A DNA stretch of 64,000 nt from Paraburkholderia hiiakae (GCF_904848665.1 NZ_CAJHCQ010000008.1:248001-312000); one strand, 5' to 3'. Positions 36,879-46,576 are shown, counted from the first letter of the stretch. Notes: generated from the letters alone by a model not told the origin. Made by a program: numbers and translations.

Positions 36879-37682
36879 TCAGGCTCCGTTTTCCATGGCG
36901 TAAAGCATGCGCTGCACCGCGCGCGCGGTCTCGATCGGACGCTCCATGGGATACAGATGACTGCCCTCGATCCATTCGAACCGCTCGCCCGCAATGCGCC
37001 GTGTTGCCGCAAGCCCGACCTGGCGGACTTCACGCGACTGCGTGCCCGCGACGAAGCTCACCGGCACGGGCGACCCGTGCACGAGCCTCGCGCCGAGCGT
37101 GTGCGGCAGCGTACGATAGATCATGTATTCGGTTTGGCGGTCGAAGGCGAGCATGCGACCACCGTCCACCGAGGTCTGAGGAATGCCGAAGTCGACATAG
37201 TCGGACAGCACACGCTCGTCCCAGCGCGCGAACGCCGCCTTCGAATGAAAATGTCGCCAGGCCTCGTCGCGGCTCGCCCAGTTCGTGCGGCGCGTGCGCG
37301 TGGCGGCGGCCGGTGAAAGACGTTCGTCGAGGCCAGTCCACTGCGAAACCCGCAGCATGCTGCTGCGCCAGCCCGCGATCACCGGCGAATCGAGCATCAC
37401 GACGCCTTTGACCCACTGCGGCTTTTTCAGCGCGGCCATCAGCGAGAGATAGCCGCCGAGCGAATGGCCTACGAGCCATACGGGCTCCTCGTAGGTGCGA
37501 CCAATGTCGTCGAGCAGTTGTTCGACGAGATGCGGCCAGTCACGCGTGACGGGAAAGCGCGCATCGTGCCCGATGCGCTCGATGTAGCGCAGTTCGTAGT
37601 TGTCGCCGAGTTCGGCGAAGAACGTGCGATACGTCGAGGCCGGAAAGCCGTTCGCGTGCGAGAAATGGATGACGTTTTTCAA
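36879..37682 (-). CDS. Alpha/beta hydrolase
   Basis: 267 residues: FSHANGFPASTYRTFF holds the oxyanion HANG motif, LVGHSLGGYLSL the nucleophile Ser (~95), and EGSHLYPMERP the likely catalytic His. The start codon is TTG (MKNVIHF), with no ATG better placed and a weak ribosome site. Family members are often listed as alpha/beta hydrolases of unknown substrate. It lies between comEC and pyrG, with a 139-bp gap to pyrG. Confidence 0.83.
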   Translation of the reverse strand: MKNVIHFSHANGFPASTYRTFFAELGDNYELRYIERIGHDARFPVTRDWPHLVEQLLDDIGRTYEEPVWLVGHSLGGYLSLMAALKKPQWVKGVVMLDSPVIAGWRSSMLRVSQWTGLDERLSPAAATRTRRTNWASRDEAWRHFHSKAAFARWDERVLSDYVDFGIPQTSVDGGRMLAFDRQTEYMIYRTLPHTLGARLVHGSPVPVSFVAGTQSREVRQVGLAATRRIAGERFEWIEGSHLYPMERPIETARAVQRMLYAMENGA

Positions 37683-37757
37683 GGGCGGCTTGTCTCTCTA
37701 TTTTGTTGATCTCTTTCGTCGTTCACGCTTGCGTCCATACTTCTGTCGCCCGGCGCG

Positions 37758-40391
37758 TCAGTCCTGCGTTGGCGGGTCCATCCAGTAGCGCCGCTGTGTA
37801 TCGCGAAAGCGCTCGACGGTGAGTGCGCCAGGTTTTGCCTCGACGCGCGCGGCGCCGTCCGCGTCGCTACGCGCGAGCACGATGTGGCGCGCCGCGTAGC
37901 GCGCGTAGACGCCCGGATACGGGTGATGAAAGCGGTTCAGATAGCCTACCTGAAATATCGCGACGAGCGGCCAGACAGAATCGAGGAACGGTTCAGTCGA
38001 CGAGGTTCGGCTGCCGTGGTGCGGCACAACGAGCACCTGTGCGCGCAAGCGCACGGGGTCGCGCGCGACGAGCGTGCGCTCGACGCCCGCTTCGATGTCG
38101 GCGGCGATCAGCGCGGAAACCGGGCCCGCTTGTGTTTCGCGCGCGGCGCTCACCGCCGTTGTCACCCGGAGGACGCAGCAATGCGCGTTGGGTTTGCCCG
38201 CCAGCGGCCCGGGGTCGGGCCACAGCACCTCGAAGTCGACGCCGTCCCACCGCCAGCGCTGGCCGGCGGCGCACTGCACGGTCTGCGCGCCCTTTGCGCG
38301 CGCGCTCGCCCACAGCGGATGCGCGGGCAGGATGCCAGCCACGAATTCCCTCACCTCAACGGCATCGAGCACGGCTTGCGCGCCGCCAGAATGATCGGAA
38401 TCGTCGTGGCTGATCATCAGCGCGTCGAGGCGCCCTATGCCGTGCGCCTGCAGATACGGCACGACGATCCGCTCGCCCGCCTGCGTCGATTCGGGCCCGG
38501 GGCCTGCGTCGAAAAGCAGGCGGTGACGGGCGGTTTCGATCAGCACCGACGTGCCCTGCCCGATGTCGAGCGCCGTGAGCCGGAAAGCGCCCGGCGGCGG
38601 CCCCGTGGGCGCGGGCACCAGCAGCGGCAGCCACGTGAACGGCGCGAGCCAGCGCAGCGGCCAGCCGCGTGGCGCAAGACACCAGGCGACGCCCACGGCC
38701 GCGCAAGCGAGCGGCCACCCGCCGGGTTGCGGCAATCGTAGAACCGCCCACGGCAGGCCTTCGAGGGCGCCTAGCGCCTCGGCCAACCCGTCGAGGCAGG
38801 TATGCGCTGCACGCAGCGCGAACGCATCGATCGGCGCGGGTAGCGCCGCGCTCCCAATGACCAGTGGCGTGACGAGCATGCTCACCCAGGGAATCGCAAA
38901 CGCGTTGGCGAACGGTCCGATTAGCGGTATTTGCGCGAACCAGCAGGCCGTGAGCGGCGCGAGCGCCAGCGTCACGGCCCATTGCACGCGAGCACTATCG
39001 CCGAGGCGCGAGGCAATGCGCCGCATTCCCTCACGCCAGCCGCCTGGCGGAAAAGCCATGGCGGCGAGACGCCGAAGCCAACCGTCGCGTGCAGTCGGCT
39101 CTGCGGTCGGCTCAGCTCGGTCGCGCATCGGATCGGCGTCGTCGGCAGACAAGGGCTGTGGCGCGTCCCTGTGCAAGCGCGGCACGCCGCTTGCCGCGAA
39201 GAGGATCGCCCCGACCGCGCAAAACGAGAGCCAGAAGCCGGCGGCCGTCACAGCCCACGGATCGCGCAGCAGTACAAGCCCGAGCGCCCACGCCAGCACA
39301 TGCGAGCGCGCGACCTCGCGCCCGGCGAATAGCGCGAGCGCCGCGACCGCCAGCATCCAGAGCGCGCGCTGCACCGGCACATTGAAGCCGGCGAGCGCGG
39401 CATAGATGCCCGCCGCGAGCAACGCGCCCGCAACGGCAACCTTCTGCGCGGGCACGAAGAGCGGCGCCTCGATACCGCGCCAGCGCGCGCGCCTCCACAA
39501 TGCACCCGCGCCCCATCCCGCGAGCCCCGCAACGAACGCGAGATGCAGCCCGGAAATCGCCACCAGATGGCTCGTGCCCGTATTGCGCATGAGACGCCAG
39601 TCCGCGTCGCTGACCGCGTCCTGCGCGCCGGTCGCAAGCGCGATGACGATGCCGCGATGCGGCGCATCGCCGAGCACCGCGTCGATGCGCGCACGCAGCG
39701 CAGCGCGCGCGAGCTCGATGCGCACGCCGATGCCCGAGGCGTCGACGTGCAGACGCACCGCATGCTCCAGATCGCTCACATAGCCGGTTGCGCGCACGCC
39801 GCGCGCGAGCAGCGCGGCTTCCATGTCGCGCAGACCGAAGTTGCCATTGCCGTGCGCTCGTTTTAGCCGCAAGGCAAGTCGCCAGCGCGCGCCGGGCACG
39901 AGCGGCGGCAGCGGCGCTTCGCGCGCTACCCAGGACAACTGGATCAATTGCGGCAGCCGTGTGGTGGCTTTGTGGGCTTCTTTGTTCGCCTCCCAGGATT
40001 CAACGCGAAAGAGAAAGCTCGCACCGTTTGCGCCGTAAGAAGGCAAGCTGGCGATATAGCCGGTGACGTAGAGATCGCGCGTCTGCCAGGCAGCGGGAAG
40101 CACCTGTGCAAGCCGCAATTCGGCACGCCAGGCCGCGTAGCCAAAGCCCGCGCATCCCGCCGCAAGCCACACCGCCGCCCAGCCGCTCGCAGTGCGCCAT
40201 CGTCGCTCGCCCAAAAAGCCAGACACTCGGGATTCATCCGCCGGCGCAGTGGCGCCGAGCGCCCACAGCGCCCACCCGGCCGCAAGCAAGATTGCCAGAA
40301 CGAGCCCGACCCACGCGCCCCTCCCCGGTAACGCAACCTGCCGCTGCAAGGCAATCACGCCCAGCGCAAAACCGCACCATATCACCCGCAT
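37758..40391 (-). CDS. comEC: DNA uptake channel protein ComEC/Rec2
   Basis: 877 residues from the ATG at 40389-40391, selected because GAGGAGG lies 5 nt upstream. The N-terminus has several helices and a DUF4131-type soluble segment (about 60-215), the central Competence domain follows (GTSHLVAISGLHLAFVAGLAGWG, SFCAVGAILFA), and the C-terminal ~270 residues are a metallo-beta-lactamase-like domain with SHDDSDHSGGA. In competent bacteria ComEC takes single-stranded DNA across the inner membrane. The ORF looks intact; whether this strain is competent is unknown. The same gene order near tatD/lolC is common in beta-proteobacteria. Confidence 0.93.
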   Translation of the reverse strand: MRVIWCGFALGVIALQRQVALPGRGAWVGLVLAILLAAGWALWALGATAPADESRVSGFLGERRWRTASGWAAVWLAAGCAGFGYAAWRAELRLAQVLPAAWQTRDLYVTGYIASLPSYGANGASFLFRVESWEANKEAHKATTRLPQLIQLSWVAREAPLPPLVPGARWRLALRLKRAHGNGNFGLRDMEAALLARGVRATGYVSDLEHAVRLHVDASGIGVRIELARAALRARIDAVLGDAPHRGIVIALATGAQDAVSDADWRLMRNTGTSHLVAISGLHLAFVAGLAGWGAGALWRRARWRGIEAPLFVPAQKVAVAGALLAAGIYAALAGFNVPVQRALWMLAVAALALFAGREVARSHVLAWALGLVLLRDPWAVTAAGFWLSFCAVGAILFAASGVPRLHRDAPQPLSADDADPMRDRAEPTAEPTARDGWLRRLAAMAFPPGGWREGMRRIASRLGDSARVQWAVTLALAPLTACWFAQIPLIGPFANAFAIPWVSMLVTPLVIGSAALPAPIDAFALRAAHTCLDGLAEALGALEGLPWAVLRLPQPGGWPLACAAVGVAWCLAPRGWPLRWLAPFTWLPLLVPAPTGPPPGAFRLTALDIGQGTSVLIETARHRLLFDAGPGPESTQAGERIVVPYLQAHGIGRLDALMISHDDSDHSGGAQAVLDAVEVREFVAGILPAHPLWASARAKGAQTVQCAAGQRWRWDGVDFEVLWPDPGPLAGKPNAHCCVLRVTTAVSAARETQAGPVSALIAADIEAGVERTLVARDPVRLRAQVLVVPHHGSRTSSTEPFLDSVWPLVAIFQVGYLNRFHHPYPGVYARYAARHIVLARSDADGAARVEAKPGALTVERFRDTQRRYWMDPPTQD

Positions 40392-40481
40392 CCTGCCTCC
40401 TCGCAACGAGGGGGCCGAACGCACCGACCGCGGCGATCGCGCCGCGGTGAACGCGCGCCGCGCACGCCACTCTGGAAACGA

Positions 40482-41270
40482 TTATGCAGACGAAAGCGCG
40501 AGCCGCGGCAGCGCTGCCGCCGCGTTAGCCGTCGTGCCAAGTGCAAGTTCCTCGGGACTCAAGCCGCGCAAGCCGGCAAGCACGGTGCCAATGCGCGGCA
40601 CCTGGTCGGGCGTGTTGCGCGCGCGATAAAGCCAGGCTGGTGAGATATCGGGCGCGTCGGTTTCCATGACGATTGCCTCGAGCGGCAACTGCTGCGCGAG
40701 CCTGCGAATCTGCAGCGCGCGCTCGAACGTCAAATTGCCGCCGAAACCGAGATGCATCCCTTGATCGATGAACGCGCGCGCCTGCTGAAAGCTGCCGTTG
40801 AACGCATGCGCGATCCCGCTTTTCACGCCGTTGCGGCGCAGCCCCTTGAGCACCTGATCCTGCGACTTACGCACATGGCAGATCGCCGGCAAGCCGAACT
40901 CGCGCGCAAGGCGCAGCTGGGCGTCGTAGAAGTGCTGCTGACGCGCCTCGTCGAGGCCCGGCACGAAGTAATCGAGCCCGATCTCGCCAATGCCGACGAA
41001 GCGCGGATCATCGAGACTCGCCTCGATCTCGCCGCGCAACGCTTCAAGGTCTTCGTCGCGCGCCTGCGGCGTATAAAGCGGATGAATGCCGAGCGCGTAG
41101 ACCGCGCCCTGGGTGCGGTGCGCGAGCGTGCGCACGACTTCGAAGTTCTCGCGGGCGACTGCCGGGATCACGATGCGCGACACGCCCACCGCTTGCGCCG
41201 CCGACGCGACCGCGTCGCGGTCGCCATCGAACTCGGCGGCATCGAGATGGCAGTGCGTGTCGATCCACAT
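40482..41270 (-). CDS. TatD family metal-dependent deoxyribonuclease
   Basis: 262 residues from the ATG at 41268-41270 (MWIDTHCHLDAAEFDGDRD). The amidohydrolase metal motif THCHLD, GEIGLDYF, PAICHVRKS and ETDAPDISP are the TatD family landmarks. TatD proteins are 3'-5' exonucleases with roles in DNA repair and quality control. The gene starts 20 bp after lolD. Confidence 0.93.
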   Translation of the reverse strand: MWIDTHCHLDAAEFDGDRDAVASAAQAVGVSRIVIPAVARENFEVVRTLAHRTQGAVYALGIHPLYTPQARDEDLEALRGEIEASLDDPRFVGIGEIGLDYFVPGLDEARQQHFYDAQLRLAREFGLPAICHVRKSQDQVLKGLRRNGVKSGIAHAFNGSFQQARAFIDQGMHLGFGGNLTFERALQIRRLAQQLPLEAIVMETDAPDISPAWLYRARNTPDQVPRIGTVLAGLRGLSPEELALGTTANAAAALPRLALSSA

Positions 41271-41290
41271 GGCGCTCGCTCGCTGGAAGC

Positions 41291-42022
41291 TCAGACCGGC
41301 ACGACCGGCTCTTCGCGCAGCATGCCGTCGCGCAAACGCACGATGCGGTCGCAGCGCGCCGCAAGCTCGGGATCGTGCGTGACGATCACGAAGCTCGTAT
41401 CGAACTGGTCGGAGAGTTCGAGCATCAGGTTGAAGACGGTATCCGCCGTCGCGCCGTCGAGGTTGCCTGTGGGCTCGTCGGCGAGCACGCATGCGGGCTT
41501 CGTGACGAGCGCGCGCGCGATCGCCACGCGCTGGCGCTCACCGCCCGAAAGCTCGCCCGGCCGGTTGCGCGCGCGATGCGAGAGGCCCACGCGTTCCAGG
41601 ATCTGCATCGCCTCGGCGCGCGCGGCTTCCTGCGTCATGCGGCGAATGCGCAGCGGCATCGCCACGTTGTCGAGCGCCGAAAACTCGGGCAGCAGATGGT
41701 GGAACTGATAGACGAACCCGAGCGCGCGATTGCGCAGCTCGTTGCGCTCGCGCTCGGAAAGCTCGGTGAACGGCTTGCCGAGCACCGAGACCTTGCCCGC
41801 GCCCGGCTCATCGAGTCCGCCCAGCACGTGCAGCAGCGTGCTCTTGCCCGAGCCCGACGCGCCCACCACGGCGAGCTTTTCGCCGCGCCTCACCTTCAGA
41901 TCGGTGTCGTGCAGCACCTGCACGGCGAGCGGCCCCTGGCCGAACACCTTCGACACGCCATGCGCTTCGAGCACGTACGGATAGTCGCCAGCCGCGGCGA
42001 TAAGCGATTGACGGTCATTCAT
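41291..42022 (-). CDS. lolD: Lipoprotein-release ATPase LolD
   Basis: 243 residues from the ATG at 42020-42022 (MNDRQSLIAA). ABC ATPase with Walker A GASGSGKST, Q-loop, signature LSGGERQRV, and Walker B VLADEPTGNLD. LolD powers LolC/LolE release of lipoproteins to LolA. It overlaps the permease stop by 8 bp (translational coupling). Downstream tatD follows by 20 bp. Confidence 0.94.
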   Translation of the reverse strand: MNDRQSLIAAAGDYPYVLEAHGVSKVFGQGPLAVQVLHDTDLKVRRGEKLAVVGASGSGKSTLLHVLGGLDEPGAGKVSVLGKPFTELSERERNELRNRALGFVYQFHHLLPEFSALDNVAMPLRIRRMTQEAARAEAMQILERVGLSHRARNRPGELSGGERQRVAIARALVTKPACVLADEPTGNLDGATADTVFNLMLELSDQFDTSFVIVTHDPELAARCDRIVRLRDGMLREEPVVPV

Positions 42023-43268
42023 AGCGCAGCGCCTCCGCGGGACGAACCTTGGCCGCGCGCCAGCTCGGATAGAGCGTGGCGAGCGCGGACAACACGAACG
42101 CAATCGCGCCGATGCGCATCACGTCGGAAGGCACGAGCTCCGAAGGCAGCTCGCTGATGAAATACACCGAAGGCGGCAGGAACTGGATGCCGAGCAGATG
42201 TTCGATCGCCGGCACGCTCCATGGAATGCTCCATGCGATCAGACAACCGAGCGCAATGCCGATGCCGGTGCCCACGAAGCCGATCGTCACGCCCTGCACG
42301 ACGAAGATCTTCATGATCGAGCCCGGCTGCGCGCCGAGCGTGCGCAGAATCGCGATATCGGCCTGCTTGTTGGTGACGGTCATGACCAGAGACGAAACGA
42401 GATTGAACGCCGCGACCGCGATGATGAGCGTGAGAATGATGAACATCATGCGTTTTTCGATCTGCACCGCCGAGAACCAGGTCTTGTTCTGCTGCGTCCA
42501 GTCGCGGATATAGAGGTCGCCCGAGAGCGTATGCACGAGCTGGCGCGCCACCGCCGGCGCGCGCTGCATGTCCTTCAGACGCAGGCGCACGCCGCTTGGC
42601 GCACCGAGGCGATAGAGCACTTCCGCGTCGCGGATGTTGGTGAGCGCGAGCGTGCTGTCGTACTCGTAGTGACCCGACTCGAACACGCCCATCACCGTGA
42701 ACTGCTTCAGGCGCGGCAGCATGCCGGCCGGCGTGATCGAGCCCTCGGGCGCGACGAGCGTGACCTTGTCGCCCACCGTCACGCCGAGGTTCACGGCGAG
42801 ATCCGCGCCGAGCACGATTCCGAAGCTGCCGGGCGTGAGGTCGTTCAAGCTGCCCGCCTTCATCTCCTTGCCGATGTCCGAAACCTGCGGCTCTTCGGAA
42901 GGCTCGATGCCGCGCAGCGCGACGCCGTTCACGCTGTCACCGCGCGTGAGCAGCGCCTGAGCGTCCACGTAAGGCGCCGCGCCAATGACTTCGGGATTGG
43001 TCTTCGCTTCCTTCGCGGTGAGCTGCCAGTCGGGCATCGTGCCCGTGGGCGAAAAGATCTCGATGTGCGCGAGCACGGAGAGCATGCGGTCGCGGACGTC
43101 GCGCTGGAAACCGTTCATCACCGAGAGCACGACGATCAGCGCCGCGACGCCGAGCGCGATGCCCGACATCGAAATGAGCGCGATGAACGAGATGAACCCG
43201 TTACCGGTCGTGCGTTTGCCGGCGCGGGTGTAGCGCCAGCCTATCTGCCATTCGTAGGGAAGTTTCAA
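42015..43268 (-). CDS. lolC: Lipoprotein-release permease LolC
   Basis: 417 residues of the LolC/E (FtsX-like) family: MKLPYEWQIGWRYTRAGKRT, a membrane helix near 25-45, a large periplasmic domain and three C-terminal helices (VSSLVMTVTNKQADIAILRTLGAQPGSI; FVGTGIGIALGCLIAW). The start codon is TTG with AAGGAT 6 nt upstream. Only one permease gene is present next to lolD, so this system may use a LolC/E-type (LolF) homodimer or the second permease lies elsewhere; the sequence does not decide this. Confidence 0.92.
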   Translation of the reverse strand: MKLPYEWQIGWRYTRAGKRTTGNGFISFIALISMSGIALGVAALIVVLSVMNGFQRDVRDRMLSVLAHIEIFSPTGTMPDWQLTAKEAKTNPEVIGAAPYVDAQALLTRGDSVNGVALRGIEPSEEPQVSDIGKEMKAGSLNDLTPGSFGIVLGADLAVNLGVTVGDKVTLVAPEGSITPAGMLPRLKQFTVMGVFESGHYEYDSTLALTNIRDAEVLYRLGAPSGVRLRLKDMQRAPAVARQLVHTLSGDLYIRDWTQQNKTWFSAVQIEKRMMFIILTLIIAVAAFNLVSSLVMTVTNKQADIAILRTLGAQPGSIMKIFVVQGVTIGFVGTGIGIALGCLIAWSIPWSVPAIEHLLGIQFLPPSVYFISELPSELVPSDVMRIGAIAFVLSALATLYPSWRAAKVRPAEALRYE

Positions 43269-43591
43269 GCGAATCCTTTTTGCGTCTTCGTTGCGTTCCG
43301 GCGCCGTATTGACCCTGGGGCCAGTGCGCGGGACGCCCCGGAAATATCGTGCCGGGTCGGGCGGCGATCAACCGCGAAGTTTGCCACACTGGCGACCCTC
43401 CACGGACATTCGGCAGACTTTCGGCGGCGTTCCCACGAACTTTCGCGCGTGGGAAGTGCCCAGCCCGCAGGCCCGCCCTCTCCTTCGAGCCACATTTCGT
43501 CCACAAGTGCCGTTGCACGAGCATAACGGGGCAATCCGGGGCCGTCGCGGCACGCCCGAGGGCCGCCCGGCGTGTACAGCGCCGAAGTACA
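43269..43591. other. 323-bp divergent region lolC / rpfE-like gene
   Basis: No gene apparent. A candidate minus promoter for lolC is annotated. Two TACAAT-like boxes near the plus gene lack a -35. A GC-rich stretch near 43400-43470 has no clear symmetry. Confidence 0.5.
43343..43371 (-). promoter_or_regulatory. Candidate lolC promoter
   Basis: Minus strand TTGATC (43366-43371), 17 bp, GATATT (43343-43348), about 75 bp upstream of the TTG start. Each box matches four of six consensus bases. Confidence 0.35.
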
Positions 43592-44719
43592 ATGCGCACC
43601 ATCATGCCCGCCGACCGACTCCATCTCCTCGTCCCCTTTGCCTTACCCTCCGCTGCGGCCGCGTCCACCGCGCTCGCGGGCCTCGAATACCCGGCGCTCG
43701 CGAAACTGGTTGCGCGCGCGACACTCGGCGAGCAGGTGATCGGCGAGGACTTCCAGCGCACGCTGCCCCACGAGCGCTGGGTTGCGCGTCAGTTCGGCGC
43801 GCTCGGTCCCGCGAGCGCGAACAACGTGAAGCCAGCGAAGGCCGCGGACGACGAAGCGCCACTTGCGCCCTACATGCTGCTCGCCGACGGCGGGACGCCC
43901 GGCGACGCCACGTGGGCGTGCGTGCAGCCCGTGCACGTGCGCATCGCGCACGATCATCTGGTGCTGATCGACCCCGCCTCGCTGGAACTCGCTGACGCCG
44001 ACGCCGCCACGCTCTACACCGTCGCCCGCCCGCTGATCGAAGAACTGGGCGTGCGCGTCGAAGCCCCGACGCCGCAGCGCTGGTATCTCTCCTCGGATGC
44101 GTTCGGTACGCTCGCGGGCGCCTCGCCCTTGCGTGCGAGCGGCCGCAACATCGAGATCTGGCTGCCGCACGAGGCCCATTCGGGCCAGCGTTCGCGCGCC
44201 TGGATGAAGGTGCAGAACGAAGTGCAGATGGCGTGGTTCGAACATCCCGTGAACGAAGCGCGCGAGGCGCGCGGTCTGCCGTCTGTCAATTCGATCTGGT
44301 TCCACGCGCAAGGCGAGATGCGCGCCGTCACGAGCCCGTATGCGCGCGTCTGCTCCGATGCAGCCGCCACGCGTGGCCTGGCACTCGCCGCGAAGACGGA
44401 AGTAGGCGCCGCGCCCGCGACCTTCGCAGCACTCGCAGCTTCGCTCAACAACGGTTCGGGCACGGGAGCGACGCTCGTCGAACTCGATCCGTTTTCAGCA
44501 GCCTTCATCCAGCAGGACTGGGGCCGCTGGAACGCCGCGTTCGCGCAACTGGAGCGCGACTGGTTCGCGCCCGGTCTCGCCGCGCTGCAAACGGGCGCGC
44601 TCGCCGCGCTCGACCTCACGCTGTGCGGCGACGCCGGCTCGGTCACACTCTCTATCACGCGCGGCGATCTGCGCAAGTTCTGGCGACGCCGCCTGTTCGC
44701 GTCGCTCTTTATCGAATGA
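43592..44719 (+). CDS. RpfE-like / cofactor-independent phosphoglycerate-mutase-related protein
   Basis: 375 residues from the ATG at 43592; an ATG at 43604 (MPADRLHLLVPFALPS) may be the true start, and neither has a good ribosome site. It is soluble, begins RLHLLVPFALP and contains ALAKLVARATLGEQVIGEDFQRTLPHE and SGRNIEIWLPHEAHSG. I recognise it as the family named RpfE-like regulatory protein or phosphoglycerate-mutase-related in beta- and xanthomonad bacteria; the metal-binding motifs of true phosphoglycerate mutases are not evident. It precedes recJ by 33 bp. Function unproven. Confidence 0.7.
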   Translation: MRTIMPADRLHLLVPFALPSAAAASTALAGLEYPALAKLVARATLGEQVIGEDFQRTLPHERWVARQFGALGPASANNVKPAKAADDEAPLAPYMLLADGGTPGDATWACVQPVHVRIAHDHLVLIDPASLELADADAATLYTVARPLIEELGVRVEAPTPQRWYLSSDAFGTLAGASPLRASGRNIEIWLPHEAHSGQRSRAWMKVQNEVQMAWFEHPVNEAREARGLPSVNSIWFHAQGEMRAVTSPYARVCSDAAATRGLALAAKTEVGAAPATFAALAASLNNGSGTGATLVELDPFSAAFIQQDWGRWNAAFAQLERDWFAPGLAALQTGALAALDLTLCGDAGSVTLSITRGDLRKFWRRRLFASLFIE

Positions 44720-44752
44720 TCCCCGAATGAATTCTTCTTTCCGCGCTCACGC

Positions 44753-46459
44753 ATGACCCAAATCGTCACCCGCGCCTGCTCGCCCGCCGACGCCGAAGCC
44801 CTCGTGCGCCACGGCCTGCATCCGGTGCTCGCACGCCTCTATGCCTCGCGCGGCGTCTGTCAGCCCGACGAGATCGAAACCGGCCTCGCGCGCCTCATCC
44901 CGCCTGTGGGCATGAAGGGCCTCGATGAGGCCGCCACGCTGCTCGCCGACGCGCTCGAAGCGGAGTGCCGCATGCTCGTGGTCGCCGACTACGACTGCGA
45001 CGGCGCGACCGCCTGCGCCGTGGCCGTGCGCGGCCTGCGCATGTTCGGCGCGCAGATCGACTATCTCGTGCCGAATCGGTTCGAGTATGGCTACGGCCTC
45101 ACGCCCGAGATCGTCGCGCTTGCCGCGCAACGCAAAGGCGGCCCGCCGGACATCCTGATCACGGTAGACAACGGCATCGCCAGCGTGGAAGGCGTAGAAG
45201 CCGCCAACGCGCTCGGCATCGAGGTGCTCGTAACCGACCACCACCTGCCCGGCGACACGCTCCCCGACGCGCGCGCCATCGTCAATCCGAACCAGCCGGG
45301 CTGCGAGTTTCCGAGCAAGTGCATCGCGGGCGTGGGTGTCATGTTCTACACGCTGCTCGCGCTGCGCGCGGAATTGCGCAAGCGCGGTGCGTTCAGCGAG
45401 ACGAACCCCGAACCGCGTCTCGACGGCCTGCTCGATCTGGTCGCGCTCGGCACCGTCGCCGACGTCGTGAAACTCGACTGCAACAACCGCGTGCTCGTCG
45501 CGCAGGGTTTGCAACGCGTGCGCAACGGCCGCATGCAGCCGGGCATTGCAGCGCTCTTCCGCGCCGCGGGCCGCGACGCGAAAAGCGCGTCGGGCTTCGA
45601 CTTCGGCTTTGCGCTCGGGCCGCGTCTGAACGCGGCCGGCCGGCTCTCGGACATGTCGCTCGGCATCGAATGCCTGACCACCGACGACGTGGGCCGCGCG
45701 TGGGAACTCGCCCAGCAACTCGACTCGATGAACCGCGAGCGTCGCGAGATCGAGGCGGGCATGCAACAGCAGGCGCTTGCCGATCTTGCCGATGTCGATC
45801 CGCAAGGCAAGGCTACGCTCACGCTGTTCAACGAAGGCTGGCACCAGGGCGTGATCGGCATCGTCGCGGGGCGCCTCAAGGAGCGTTTTCACCGCCCGTC
45901 GTTCACCTTCGCGCCTGCCGACGACGACGGCGAACTCGTGAAAGGCTCGGGCCGTTCGATCCCCGGTTTCCATCTGCGCGACGCCGTCGATCTCATCAGC
46001 AAGCGCGAGCCAGGTCTGATCCAGAAGTTCGGCGGCCACGCCATGGCCGCGGGCATGACGATCGCCGCCGCCGACGTGCCGCGCTTCGCCGCCGCCTTCG
46101 AGCGCGTGGGCCGCGAGTGGCTCACGGAAGAAGCGCTCGCGCGCACCGTCGAGACCGACGGCGATCTCGAAGACGCCTACTTCACGCCCGACTTCGTGGA
46201 GATGCTCGACGCCGCCGTGTGGGGCCAGGGCTTCCCGGCACCGGTGTTCTCGGGGGAATTCGAAGTGGCTTCGCAGGCGCTCGTGAAGGATAAGCACCTC
46301 AAGCTGCAATTGCTGCGCGGGCGCCAGCGCTTCAACGCGATCTGGTTCAATCACACCGAATCGCTGCCGCAGCACACCACGGTCGCCTACCGGCTCGTGC
46401 GCGACACCTGGAACGGCGTCTCGCGCGTGCAACTCGTCGTGGAGCACGCGGCGCTCTGA
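44753..46459 (+). CDS. recJ: Single-stranded-DNA exonuclease RecJ
   Basis: 568 residues. 5'-3' ssDNA exonuclease of the DHH family for recombination and mismatch repair. DHH motifs: ADYDCDGATACAV, VDNGIAS, and TDHHLPGDTLPDA; the DHHA1 part has GHAMAAGMTIAA with RSIPGFHLRD. It lies between the RpfE-like gene and prfB, and a GC-rich antisense frame across it is not a gene. Confidence 0.96.
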   Translation: MTQIVTRACSPADAEALVRHGLHPVLARLYASRGVCQPDEIETGLARLIPPVGMKGLDEAATLLADALEAECRMLVVADYDCDGATACAVAVRGLRMFGAQIDYLVPNRFEYGYGLTPEIVALAAQRKGGPPDILITVDNGIASVEGVEAANALGIEVLVTDHHLPGDTLPDARAIVNPNQPGCEFPSKCIAGVGVMFYTLLALRAELRKRGAFSETNPEPRLDGLLDLVALGTVADVVKLDCNNRVLVAQGLQRVRNGRMQPGIAALFRAAGRDAKSASGFDFGFALGPRLNAAGRLSDMSLGIECLTTDDVGRAWELAQQLDSMNRERREIEAGMQQQALADLADVDPQGKATLTLFNEGWHQGVIGIVAGRLKERFHRPSFTFAPADDDGELVKGSGRSIPGFHLRDAVDLISKREPGLIQKFGGHAMAAGMTIAAADVPRFAAAFERVGREWLTEEALARTVETDGDLEDAYFTPDFVEMLDAAVWGQGFPAPVFSGEFEVASQALVKDKHLKLQLLRGRQRFNAIWFNHTESLPQHTTVAYRLVRDTWNGVSRVQLVVEHAAL

Positions 46460-46539
46460 GTCCGCGCTGAGTCCACTCCAGGCGCCCAGGCGCGGACCCT
46501 CCGATGGTCCGCGCCGCCCTTGATCCGGGTGCAATCAGC

Positions 46540-46545
46540 TATAAT
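46540..46545 (+). promoter_or_regulatory. -10 box of prfB
   Basis: Perfect TATAAT 31 bp upstream of the prfB ATG. TTGATC is present upstream but only 14 bp away, so the -35 is poor. Confidence 0.5.
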
Positions 46546-46576
46546 TCAATGTTTTACACGCCGGATCACGACACAA

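Noticed and set aside
43588..43593. TACAAT box as a promoter for the RpfE-like gene
   Set aside because: No -35 at 15-19 bp; it overlaps the first ATG. Kept only as an uncertainty for the start.
44747..46534. Minus-strand frame of 595 codons across recJ
   Set aside because: Antisense shadow of recJ, Arg/Ala/His-rich without motifs.
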